Shown here piece after piece: positions 26,501 to 34,109 of a stretch of DNA of 64,000 nt. A program made the translations under genes and the position numbers. The DNA is from Timema cristinae (lineage: Eukaryota > Arthropoda > Insecta > Phasmatodea > Timematidae). The DNA lies in assembly GCA_039000515.1 (NCBI GenBank), contig JBCFYV010000012.1, forward strand, positions 86,396,284 to 86,460,283. Direction: 5' to 3'. Each line of letters starts with the position of its first letter. The stretch's first letter is position 1. Under the pieces are notes generated by a model that ran no database searches, was not told the origin of the DNA, and saw nothing but the letters and a program-made list of their open reading frames with translations.

Positions 26501-29500
26501 CAACCCCAACCAAGCCTTATAAATACAGGTTAAAATCCAGCCAAATTAAACAATCTAGACTCATATTATTGTTTAGTTAGCAAATCAATCAAAATTTTAG
26601 TGTCTCTTAGTTAATTTTAAAAGTGTTGTTAGAATGAGTAAAATTCTAAAAGAACATGTGAAATAAACAGATTAGGCCTTGTTATCCTTTGATCAACTTT
26701 AATCATCATTGAAGGATTATAATTTATTTTATTAAGATAACAAAAATAAAAATACAAATGGATATTTTTAATAAAGACTAAAACAACATTTTTAACAATT
26801 AAACATACATTGGAAATAGTGAACTCAATAATGCATAAGTATGCTATTTTCTTATGTATCGATTATCTAACTTCGTGTAGAAAACAAGAAATATATTTGA
26901 TTCTTGCAATATATCAATTTCTGAGAATACATTATATTTAAAACACTAACATATTTTCGACTACAATATGTTCATTCCCATTTTATAAGGTAGGACTAAA
27001 TTTGAATATTTTTACAATTACTTTAATAACATATTTAAAAAAATTAAAAACTAATTTAAAATCAACGTAAAAACCAATAATGAATTAGCAAATCATTATT
27101 TGATTCTTAAAACTCGAGAGCGCTTACTAAGTGATCAGATTACTTGAATCGATTTTAAACAAACAATCGATATACGATACGTAGGGATAAATAAACAGTT
27201 TTATCGCTGTTTGACTGTCGACAGTATTTATTTTTCATGAAATCCAACAAAATGTCTAACTTAGGGATCGTATGTAATAAATTGGGGTTCTTTTCATAGT
27301 TGTAGATAATTTAAACCAGCTGGGTAGTAAGAATTAACTGTATCTTTATTTTAATCATCACTCGAGCGAGTAAACATAATATACATCATGGTGGCTGACT
27401 TTATATCGTGTGTAATGTGTTCTTATTTCTGTTTAAAAAAAAGTCGTAAATTGTTTTATTTATTTCGAGTTTATTTGTAATTCTAGTTTTGATTTTCAGT
27501 TTTTGAAGAGTTTTAATGTGTTCATTCAAATATTTACAGGATTGTTCGTGAGGTGAAAGTTTTAGAAGTGAGCTTGTGCCGAAACGATCGAGTCCCAAGT
27601 TTCCCATAGAGGTGGGAGGGTAGGATACTAGGCACATAAGATTTTCCAAACCTAACAATTTTTTTTAAATAATGATTTTATTCATGCTGATCTCTTTTGT
27701 CCAACAAAATAAATATTACGGTTTAAGTTGTGCTTTTCAAGTAGGCCTAGTTAAGTAATTTTTGAACCCAAAATATTATGCTTTGTTTACGAGGTGAAAG
27801 ATTTGGCCAGCGAATCCAGTAAAACACTGAATCCTCAAATCTCAAATACTTGTCAGGATTCAGTGGATTTGGGCATTCAAAGATCTGAGTGGCCCATCTC
27901 TACTATTAAACAATAGTAGCTACCAATCACATGACTCTGTAGTTGACCAGCCCCATGTTGCTGTGTTGCCAAACTTCAGTATTCTGGCCTGTTAATAAAG
28001 ATGACTATGTCTCTGCTCATGGCTAACTCTTCTCTCTACTTGTCTGGATGTTTGTTGTACAAGACTATTCCTGTGTTGTATTATTTATGTTTCTAGTAGT
28101 GGATGACTGTTTACTCTACTTGTCTGGATGTAGGGTGTGCTTAGTGATGGATGACTTCTTGTTTACTTTTCAAACTACTTTTCTAGTTGTTTGCCAAATG
28201 TGCAACTGGCTTATGACTTTTTAATTGTTAAAATAGGAATATTATAATTCAAAAGATATTTTAGTAAGCATTGAAATAAAACTATAGTGCCCAGGCCTAA
28301 ATCATTGCCAGACTAATGTAAACCCTATGGTTCACAATTAAAACACATTACAGTAGCACATCACTCACATCAGACCCCTTCCCTGCCCACTCCCATTTTC
28401 CAATCTATAAATTGACCACCATACGATTCCTGCTAACCTTGAAGATGGGAGAGGCAGTGTGAATATCTGCAGCAGCACCCAGGTCGATCAGTGTGAACAT
28501 GCAGTCATCCACGGACCTGTGGATGGCTTCCACCTCCATACAGTCTCTAGCACGCAGCACGTCATACAATGCCTGCTTGCACTGGCAGGCCATCTCCAGG
28601 AAGAGGGTAAGGTGGGCATCATTGTCCTCCTGAAGCAAATACCATGTTAGCCAATCAGCTGAGACTAAATTGTCATCCTTTTGACTTACTTTTTGTGGAT
28701 CGAAGGAGATGCATGTATACAATAATAAACAAATACTTTTTGGTGGTTTCTTTAAGTATATTGGTTTTTTTATTAAAGCACTAAGAAGACCATATCATGA
28801 ATGATTAACTAGGATAATAATTCAAAAATGAGGTGGCCCAATGGCTAGATAATTTTATAATAAAGGAAATTGATAAAACTAAAGAAAGAGGAAAAATAAA
28901 CTACTAAGAATAAGAATAAATTTGATGAAGAAAGCCCACCTAGGGAAAAAGGAAAGATGTGGGAAGAATCCAATGCACAAAGGTGACATCTTCTTCCTTT
29001 CTTCTGTCTTCTATAGTAGAAGTAGTCACACACACATTTTAAACACAAATATAATAATATTTCGGCATTGTAGCCTACATTAGGCTACATTGTGCTACAT
29101 TGTGCTACATTGTGCTACATTGTGTTTAAAATGTGTGTGTGACTACTTCTACTATAGAAGACAGAAGAAAGGAAGAAGATGTCACCTTTGTGCATTGGAT
29201 TCTTCCCACATCTTTCCTTTTTCCCTAGGTGGGCTTTCTTCATCAAATTTATTCTTATTCTTAGAAGTTTATTTTTCCTCTTTCTTTAGTTTTATCAATT
29301 TCCTTTATTATAAAAAAAATAACTAGGATAATAGAAATATACGATTTCACCCAAACCAAAAATCTCTTTGAGTTGCGATTCACTGCATTCTTCAATTAAC
29401 ACCAACAAAATTGGGCTAGGAAATATTATTTTCGTTTTTTTAATTTTTAAGCCTTTTAATTCTGTTTATTTCTTTAATATGGTAAAATGGTTTCACTGGT

Positions 29501-32500
29501 CACAAACCCACATTTTCTAATGAAGACTCTCCAGGTGGCCACATTAAGATGCAACTTCTGGTTCAGGCTTATTATGTGGAACTAAGTTGTGTGTTATCCT
29601 TGAGGTGAGATGGACTCCTTAGCAGATGAGATTTTAATGCCCCAGTAATACTGCTTTTAGTGTGAACAACTCATTTTGAAACACTCAATAAAGTGCATTA
29701 CTTAGGTTTATCAATCATTATGTTTTTAATTCAAGTGGAGCCTATTTAATAAACTAGGCAACTTTTCTGTTTAAAGAATACAATATTCTAGTTCACCTGG
29801 AAATTTTTAAATGAGATCTTATAGTCAATCAACGCATGCTCCAGTTCTTTCCTGTATGCCTCCAAGTCACAGTCATCATTACTGTTGTCATCGCGCAGCA
29901 ATGTGAGACAGAACTCCTTGGTGATGTAGTAATACTCAATGATCTTCTTCAGATCTTTCTCGTCCCACTTATGGTTGATGGCGACATATTCAAGAAGTTG
30001 AATCTATGGTGGAAGAAAAGTCAAATTAATCAGTGCAAAAACAAACTGCCAAGGCGAACACACACAAAGAAGCTACCAAGATAGCAGATGAGCTTCTAGC
30101 GTTGACAACCATGAGCAGCCAAGGTCAACAAGCAATGAGCTTCCAGGAACCAAATGCAATGAGCTGCCAGGGCGACAAGCTAAGATATGTCAAGGCAACA
30201 CACATGAACTTTTGGAGTGACACACACAGGGTTAAGGAGTGACACATATAAGCTTTAGGGATTAGATGAGCTTCAGGTAAGAAACACACAAGTTTTGGCA
30301 AGTTGGCAGGATGACACATATGAGTTTGAGAGATGACATTTAATTCCTAAATAAAACAAAGACTTGTGCAATATTTGTAGATGACTGAAATCTATATCTA
30401 GTTTTTACAGTATGAACAAAGTCAGTTCAAACACTTTTTGGAGGCAATATAGCAGTATAAGGGAGAGAGGGGCACATTGGTACAAGTTGATTACTTTCCA
30501 AACAAAACCTTATACTAGTGATTTTTTTGGATGTTAACACGGTTTTACACTTTCTGTTTAAGTTTGGTAGATATACTCAATGTCTAGCAGTTACTAAAAA
30601 ATAAAGCTCATTTTGTGGCTTAAAATGTACCTATTCATCAAAATTAATTTGGGTTTTCTGAGTTTTTAATCCATTATTTATCAACAGTGTTACTATAACC
30701 AAAAATTAATTTCATTCAGAAACATAAAATGTCTTCTAGAGGGGTAGTTTGGTACAGGGCTTGTGGGGCACTTTGGTACAGTTGTACCACTGTGCCCCAC
30801 CTTAAACTTTAATGCTTGCCTCCTTCTTAAATACTGTTAAAATGTTGAATTTGATATTTTGGCTTGTTTAAATACCCTATGGGCCTAATTCTTGAATAAG
30901 CAGTTAAAACTACAATAATAAAAAATTGTTAAAATTCAAAATACATTTTGCCTACAAAAATAGGCCTTTATTGTTTGTTGAACTAGGCCTCGATATAATT
31001 TTGGTGTTAAAGCAGCCAGAAAATTCTATTAATTTATTTATTTCACACATTTCAGAAATGAGGAATTTCAAGAAAAAAACGACAGCAAATATTGATGAGA
31101 AGGCAGTTGCAAGTGCAATTATTAATGGAGGACCGACTGGAAAGCTTTCTGTGCAAGAGGCAGCAAAAATTCATAGGTTAAAAGTATTGACCTTATTTAA
31201 TTGTCTAAAAAATTACAAAAAAAAAAAATCTTTGAATGATCCAAATGATGAAATATCAGGACCTAGTACTCAAACATTTTCTAGGCTAAAAGAACTGTCA
31301 TTTAGTTCAAAATACACCACAAAACAAGTTTGTACCAATAAACAAGAACAAATGCTCTAAGATTATTTAATAACAAGTTCAAAAATACAATATGGATTAA
31401 AATATCAGCAGGCGAGAAAATTTGTTCAGATGTATGCCAAAAGATTAGGACAAACAGAATAGATTACAATTCCAATTTCTTAGACTGAAAATGAAGAAGC
31501 AGGGAAGGACTGGATGTTGGGATTCATGAAGCGATTTCCTAACCTCAACCTAAGAAAGCCGGAAAATACTAGCTTGTCAAGGGCAACAAGTTTTAAAGAG
31601 GCAAACGTGAATGCTTTTTTCGATAATTTTGAGGAAGCTTTATAAAAATACAATATCTTCAGACCGCATTTACAACCTTGATGAGAATGGCATTACTACA
31701 GTGCTGCAAGATCCCAAAGTAGTGGCAAGAACAGGAACTAAACAAGTGGGACAAGCAGTCTCTGCAGAAAGAGGGGAACTAGTCACCTTTTGTGCCGTTG
31801 TTGAAGCGACTGGTAATACAGTCCTCCAATATTTGTGTTTCCTAGGAACGGTATAAATCTTTCTTTTTGAATGGTGCACCCCTGGAAGTAGACAACCATG
31901 AATCTCAGGCTTCCTTAGATGTAATTCCTTACTGCAGAGAAAATGAAATTCACTTTGTCACATTCCCGCCTCATTGTACACATCGGTTGCAGCCCTTTAC
32001 AGCCCATTTGAAGACAGCATTTAATAGTTGGATGTTAGCACATCTGGAAGAACAATCACCATCTATGAAATAGCTAAACTGACCACTTCATTTTACCCTT
32101 CAGCTTTCAGCCTTCAAAACATAGTTTAATCGTTAAAAAAAAACAGTATTGTGGCCTCCGAATTGTTCTGTTTTTTCTAAACAAGATTTTGAATGTGCTT
32201 TTGTAACAGACCAACCTGCTCCCTCACCTGAAGGTCTATCAAATGCAATAGTTACATCACAACCTGCCCCGTCTTCTTTGTCATCTGAAGACCCAATCAA
32301 GGATTTTAAAGACCTGTCTTCAACAATATGAAGCAGTAGCTTTATGACAGACTAGCCCCCTTCCCCGTAGAAAAATAATGTAAAGAAACCTGTAAAACAA
32401 AACTTCAAATCATCCATCATGTCAATATAAAAACAAAACTTTTTTTTACTTATTTAAAAAAAAATACAGTCCTACCATCACTGTATAGCCCCCTCCCTCT

Positions 32501-34100
32501 TATTTTCATCTCATTCCTCTTTCCTCGCCCCTACCCCCTCACCCCCTTCACCAAACCCACTTTCCCTTCAACAACTTTTTTTTTCCAATGACTATATAAT
32601 ATACTATCAACATTTTTATGAGGAATAAATTAAATTTTCAAAATAAAATATAGCCTATGTTACTCACTGATAATGTAGCTTTATATTGGTGAAAGAATTT
32701 TTAAATTGGTCCAGTAGTTTGAGTTTATCCATTACACACACAAAAAAAAAATCAAATCTTTCCTCTTTATAATATTAGTATAGACAAGGAAATGCCAAAA
32801 GCTGTAACACCAGAATCTGTGCGACCCTACCCAAAATCCATGCCATGGAAATTGTGTATCAAAAGATGCAAAAAAGGTAAATCAAGAATATTAACTTCAA
32901 CCCCGGAAAAAAAATAGATTGGAAACTGAATTGGAGGAAAGTAATAAGCCTAAGAAGCCATGCTGTGCAGTTAAAAAATCAAAAGTTAGAAAACCTGAAA
33001 GTGAGGATTGAGTGTGACCCAGCATTTTAGAATGCGACCTTAGTGACTCGGCTTTGGATATGTCTGATTATGATAACAATGAATGAGGTTTCGAATTTGT
33101 GCCAAATATCAATGAAGAAACAGGAAAATCAAATGTAGGATTCGATTATTTAATCCTAGTAAGATTTTCTTCAAAAAAAGTTAAATACTACATAGGACAA
33201 ATTGAAGAAAAGATAAATGAGTCTGAATTTGTTGTGACATTTTTAAGAAAAAGGATGATTTCAAATTTTCTTTCCCTGATTTAGCGAATTTCCACTATTG
33301 ATATTTCAGTTGTGGAAATGATCATACCCCAACCTTCACTAGTAGGAGGAACATCAAGAGCTGTTTCTTTTATGTCATTTAATGTTAATTTTGCTGGTTA
33401 TACCAACCTTCATTAATTATTATAAAGCATATAAGTATGGAATTACACATAATAAGTAGGCTTAACCATTACTCAGCCTAGATAAACTATTAATAAGCTA
33501 TTTTATAACTAAAATATAGTTAATCAATAACAATTGCCCAAGATACTTACTTTTTTCATAATCATAGCAATGTGCCCTATTGCTGTACCATTGTGCCCCA
33601 CCATCTCTGTTATTAAACTGATTACACATTTACATCATTTTCGTCTATTCAACTTTTAGTATTCATTTCAATTCTTATTGTAGTCTTTGTTATTATAACA
33701 TACTCTAAACTCCTTACGAAAGATTATTTTTAGAATGTTTTCTAAAATGTCATATAGTCTGGATTGGCGATGATGGGAGGTTGAGATTTGAATTTTGGGT
33801 GGGTGCACTTAAGGTGTTTTTTCCTAGATTATTATTTTATACTCTCCCTAGATACAAATGTAAGTACATTTCCTCTCAAATATAACTACCTTATTCCAAT
33901 TAAATGCATTATATCTCAGCTAAGACAAAATGAAGATCTAGCAAAAAAATATCTCAAAAGTGTATGAACAGTAGTTTAAACCTGTTAAGTATTTGGTCCT
34001 TCCTTACCTGTTGGAGTAGTGGAAGCAATGTAGCTCTAACGCTCACTGTTTTTACTTCTAGGTTATTGGTCAGGAATGATGTTTCATCTGTTGACGCCAT
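4141..34100 (-). CDS. Vinculin/alpha-catenin-superfamily protein, serendipity-alpha-like (13 coding exons, about 1,002 aa)
   Basis: Thirteen exons were assembled by eye from AG/GT splice sites. Exon lengths give compatible phases at every junction, which is strong evidence for a real gene. Residues 8-24 (core [16 protein letters not shown]) resemble the start of alpha-catenin and alpha-catulin. Residues about 373-570 show the superfamily pattern: a helix ending IALFAMACS, then an LVPTL helix, then [16 protein letters not shown], like the alpha-catenin middle domain. Such proteins link adhesion or membrane complexes to actin. Serendipity-alpha (Drosophila cellularisation) is a divergent relative. 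Residues about 760-980 are Ser/Asn/Asp-rich and low in predicted structure, and the C-terminus is a charged helix ([19 protein letters not shown]). No actin-binding tail is recognisable. The superfamily is fairly sure; the exact family (serendipity-alpha, alpha-catulin or another) is inference. One exon contains an apparent 1-nt insertion. Confidence 0.75.
4995..5286 (-). CDS. Exon 13: residues 664-760
   Basis: The acceptor is CTTGCAG|AGA and the donor ACAA|GTATGT. The 292 bases leave phase 1. It encodes [20 protein letters not shown] followed by an Arg-rich region with several NR/SR motifs. It resembles an unstructured linker rather than a folded domain. Confidence 0.75.
5848..6045. repeat. 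Dispersed repeat A, copy 1
   Basis: About 195 bases, containing CACAAATGTTTATATGAATT and, later, GTGCTATGCCAGGGCTGC, recur in the same orientation at 13043-13240. Both copies lie in introns. Probably a non-autonomous DNA element; the class was not determined. Confidence 0.5.
6209..6303 (-). CDS. Exon 12: residues 632-663 (short exon)
   Basis: A small 95-base exon is required by codon phase between exons 11 and 13, and it fits exactly (2 + 31 codons, ending in phase 0). The acceptor is CTTTTTAG|GT and the donor ACAAGG|GTATAG, the latter weak at +5. It encodes [16 protein letters not shown] and [14 protein letters not shown], a polar linker. The short length makes this the least independent of the exon calls. 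Confidence 0.6.
6597..6619. repeat. Poly-C tract
   Basis: An uninterrupted run of about 21 C residues, rare in a sequence this AT-rich. Length is probably unreliable in the assembly. Confidence 0.9.
7991..8230 (-). mobile_element. SINE (tail family), truncated in the head
   Basis: On the minus strand the body reads through the shared tail into (AAT)14. It stops at GCCGG, before the tRNA-like head. An imperfect short direct repeat (GACACTT/GGCACTT) flanks it. Confidence 0.8.
8458..8515. repeat. (TG)n(TA)n microsatellite
   Basis: About 17 TG units run straight into about 11 TA units. Confidence 0.95.
9362..9652 (+). mobile_element. SINE, tRNA-like head type 1, near full length
   Basis: The head starts GGTGACCTGGCGGTCTAGGG, which contains an A-box-like TGGCGGTCTAGG. 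About 45 bases later comes the B-box-like GGTTCAATCC, so an internal RNA polymerase III promoter is evident. The body matches the other copies. The 3' end carries (AAT)n, but the GTATAACCCGAAC tail segment is partly deleted. Confidence 0.85.
10144..10332 (-). CDS. Exon 11: residues 569-631
   Basis: The acceptor is GTTCTAG|CA and the donor TATG|GTAACG. The 189 bases (2 + 62 codons + 1) agree with phase 1 on both sides. It encodes [19 protein letters not shown] and a Leu-rich helix ([20 protein letters not shown]). Confidence 0.75.
10617..10821 (-). CDS. Exon 10: residues 501-568
   Basis: A T-rich tract precedes the acceptor GCAAG|GTA, and the donor is TTGG|GTGAGT. The 205 bases leave phase 1. 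It begins [17 protein letters not shown], which continues the pattern of alpha-catenin SENHILEDVNKC directly after the preceding exon. This supports the splice. Confidence 0.75.
10897..11410. repeat. Dispersed repeat B, copy 1 (hAT-like)
   Basis: It begins GGGTGTGCAAATATTC, and its right half (AGGATGAACTAACACCAG to ATAAAATAGCGAATTCG) matches 23930-24240 in the same orientation. The GGGTGTGCAAATA start is typical of hAT-type MITEs. Confidence 0.45.
12430..12632 (-). CDS. Exon 9: residues 433-500, vinculin-like core
   Basis: The acceptor is CTGTCAG|TG and the donor CTCG|GTAAGG. The 203 bases (2 + 67 codons) complete the split Leu codon from exon 8. The segments [12 protein letters not shown] and [18 protein letters not shown] correspond to the LCPQVINAA and QWEKQVRVLTDAVDDI helices of alpha-catenin. 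This is the clearest family evidence in the gene. Confidence 0.8.
13043..13245. repeat. Dispersed repeat A, copy 2
   Basis: This matches 5848-6045 along most of its length, including AATTCTACTGTTTTCACA and GTGCTATGCCAGGGCT. It is followed directly by AGGGGTGTGCGAATATT, an end typical of hAT-type elements, so a second element may abut it. Confidence 0.5.
13522..13572. repeat. (GT)n and poly-G low-complexity tract
   Basis: A GT run passes into long G runs with few interruptions. Confidence 0.9.
13896..14076 (-). CDS. Exon 8: residues 373-432, start of the vinculin-like core
   Basis: The acceptor is GATGCAG|GTA and the donor CAGC|GTAAGT. The 181 bases leave phase 1. The exon encodes [15 protein letters not shown], then a helix ending [13 protein letters not shown]. 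That ending parallels the FREHANKLIEVANLACSIS helix of alpha-catenin. Confidence 0.8.
14889..14942. repeat. AACCTAACCT-rich block
   Basis: Several CCTAACC units, imperfect and not tandem. A shorter one lies at about 21877-21895. Such scattered blocks are common in arthropod introns; an interstitial telomere-like (TTAGG) origin is possible. Confidence 0.4.
15520..16905 (+). pseudogene. Non-LTR retrotransposon (LINE) reverse transcriptase remnant
   Basis: Broken frames still show the family order. First comes [15 protein letters not shown], a pre-RT motif. Then [13 protein letters not shown]. Then a degraded FVDDFMI in place of F/YADD. After an AT-rich insertion at about 16320-16470, the C-terminal block reads [20 protein letters not shown], then [12 protein letters not shown] and [15 protein letters not shown]. 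Frameshifts and stops are many, so it is inactive. It lies antisense to the host gene, in the intron between exons 7 and 8. Confidence 0.8.
17350..17500 (-). CDS. Exon 7: residues about 323-372, with an apparent +1 frameshift
   Basis: The exon is 151 bases, one more than phase 0 allows at both ends. The first part reads [18 protein letters not shown] and the last part reads [14 protein letters not shown], in a different frame. The shift most simply sits in the C5 run at 17410-17414 (G5 on the coding strand). Dropping one base there removes the stop and restores phase. The acceptor is a weak AAG, so the 5' boundary is uncertain. An alternative donor (AAC|GTGAGG) exists at 17387. A sequencing homopolymer error is likelier than a true null, because all other exons are intact. 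Confidence 0.6.
18170..18500 (-). pseudogene. LINE endonuclease-domain fragment
   Basis: On the minus strand a short frame reads [20 protein letters not shown] and, after [16 protein letters not shown]. The MGDLNAK motif is characteristic of the apurinic-type endonuclease of non-LTR retrotransposons. It is short and broken. Confidence 0.6.
19277..19865. repeat. Minisatellite, about 16 units of 31-40 bp
   Basis: Units start CTTGAGG(T/C)AGATTCT and continue with CCAGGCCAA and TATCAAGTCCC. They diverge progressively toward exon 6, and the last unit contains the exon 6 end and donor. Open frames through it are artefacts of the repeat. It is not a CRISPR array: there are no unique spacers, and this is a eukaryote. 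Confidence 0.9.
19853..20155 (-). CDS. Exon 6: residues 222-322, its donor fused to a minisatellite
   Basis: The exon has acceptor TTCTAG|GAG, donor CTCAAG|GTAATT and 303 bases, phase 0 at both ends, encoding 101 residues ([19 protein letters not shown] at the start). Its last ten bases, CTGCCTCAAG on the minus strand, are the same word that recurs in every unit of the adjoining minisatellite at 19277-19865. The exon end and the donor are therefore the first repeat unit. Confidence 0.8.
20457..20530. repeat. Possible hAT-type end
   Basis: GATCAGCAACCTTTTTGGAAC resembles the GGTCAGCAACCTTTTT terminus of common hAT MITEs. No partner end was found. Confidence 0.2.
20585..22309. mobile_element. 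TA-flanked DNA transposon, non-autonomous, 1.7 kb
   Basis: The left end CTGTATTGACCCAAAAATA is matched inverted by the right end CTGAATTGACCCAAAAATA. Similarity continues inward (CTTTTTAAGACC versus CCTTAAAAAGAC). TA flanks both ends (20583-20584 and 22310-22311), as in Tc1/mariner/pogo elements. I see no transposase inside. It sits in the intron upstream of exon 6. Confidence 0.65.
22392..22671 (-). mobile_element. SINE, tRNA-like head type 1, full length
   Basis: The copy is complete from the head (GGTGACCTGGTGGTCTAGGG on the minus strand) to the tail GACGCGGTGCTAATAATAAT. The 13-bp duplication TAATTTTATCATA lies at 22379-22391 and 22672-22684. This copy best defines the element length (280 bp). 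Confidence 0.92.
23029..23199 (-). CDS. Exon 5: residues 165-221
   Basis: The exon has acceptor TGTTCAG|GCG, donor CAG|GTGTGT and 171 bases in phase 0. It encodes 57 residues ([17 protein letters not shown] at the start, TGTPAHAQ at the end) in a leucine-rich amphipathic helix pattern. Confidence 0.75.
23484..23913. mobile_element. hAT-type MITE
   Basis: The left end CAGAGTAGCCCAAC and right end (inverted) CAAGGATGGACCAAC are typical hAT termini. The flanks share TTGCTTAAATC, which contains the expected 8-bp duplication. There is no coding sequence. Confidence 0.65.
23930..24240. repeat. Dispersed repeat B, copy 2
   Basis: This is homologous to the right half of the 10.9-kb copy (TAGGATGAACTTAACAACCA, later CATAAAGTAGTGGACTCG). 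A short inverted piece of the same end is visible at about 26335-26400. Confidence 0.45.
24599..24931. mobile_element. hAT-type MITE inserted in an older repeat
   Basis: The ends GGGGTGGTCCCCAAACTTTT and (inverted) TAGCGGTTCCCAAACTGTGG are classic hAT termini. GTCTAGA flanks both sides. The surrounding repeat (about 24405-24598 plus the sequence after 24931) has an uninterrupted paralogue at about 44340-44545, which serves as the empty site. Confidence 0.75.
24990..25265 (-). pseudogene. LINE 3'-end fragment
   Basis: A minus-strand frame reads [14 protein letters not shown] and, after stops, a broken REPSGRW. This is the same C-terminal block as the LINEs at 16.6 and 60.9 kb. Confidence 0.55.
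25270..28437. other. Intron 4 sequence, mostly featureless
   Basis: AT-rich. A hAT-like end (GGCCCATCTCTACTATT) is visible at about 27890-27906. A minus-strand frame at 27401-27658 reads [20 protein letters not shown] but has no splice context and is not called. Confidence 0.5.
28438..28629 (-). CDS. Exon 4: residues 101-164
   Basis: The exon has acceptor GCTTCAG|GAG, donor AAG|GTTAGC and 192 bases in phase 0. It encodes 64 residues beginning [19 protein letters not shown]. The regular heptad-like hydrophobic spacing fits the helical bundles of the superfamily. Confidence 0.75.
28820..29319. mobile_element. Fold-back retroposon, long copy
   Basis: A 500-bp element is flanked by TAACTAGGATAATA at 28806-28819 and 29320-29333 (14-bp duplication). 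After a 33-base unpaired head (GAGGTGGCCCAATGGCTAGA) it folds into two arms of about 210 bases. The loop near 29070-29115 carries tandem GCTACATTGT units. The 3' end is TATAAAAAAAA. The head has a match to a tRNA A-box (TGGCCCAATGG), but no B-box was found. It sits in intron 3 of the vinculin-like gene. Confidence 0.8.
29797..30003 (-). CDS. Exon 3: residues 32-100
   Basis: The exon has acceptor CCATAG|ATT, donor CCAG|GTGAAC and 207 bases, phase 0 at both ends. It encodes 69 residues starting [17 protein letters not shown], an amphipathic helical region with an acidic loop (DDNSNDDCD). Codon use is richer in G and C than the flanking introns. The fold-back element at 28820-29319 lies in the intron that follows. 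Confidence 0.75.
30453..33609 (+). pseudogene. Pogo/Tigger-type DDE transposon, decayed
   Basis: Reading in order: a helix-turn-helix start ([20 protein letters not shown], with SVQEAAKIH further in); then [19 protein letters not shown], the CENPB-type second DNA-binding part; then [11 protein letters not shown], with the first catalytic Asp. After a stop comes [12 protein letters not shown] with [10 protein letters not shown], and finally the C-terminal block ending [19 protein letters not shown] near 33415. Between NGAPLE and VDNHES the catalytic middle (about 70 residues in relatives) is missing. Several stops and frameshifts are present. The ends share the inverted motif GGGGCACATTGGTACA. 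It lies in the 34-30 kb intron, opposite to the host gene. Confidence 0.85.
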
Positions 34101-34109
34101 GGACACATA
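34008..34109 (-). CDS. Exon 2: start codon and residues 1-31
   Basis: The acceptor AAATTAG precedes nine untranslated bases and then ATG at 34100-34098. The reading frame [18 protein letters not shown] runs 31 codons to the donor CAG|GTAAGG, which leaves phase 0. The segment [16 protein letters not shown] matches the conserved N-terminal helix of alpha-catenin/alpha-catulin (LEIKT-x-SV-x-x-TLLPL). This supports both the start codon and the family call. Confidence 0.75.

Noticed and set aside
27401..27658. 85-codon minus-strand frame
   Set aside because: There are no splice sites in phase with the neighbouring exons and no recognisable domain. The upstream part contains repeat-like sequence.
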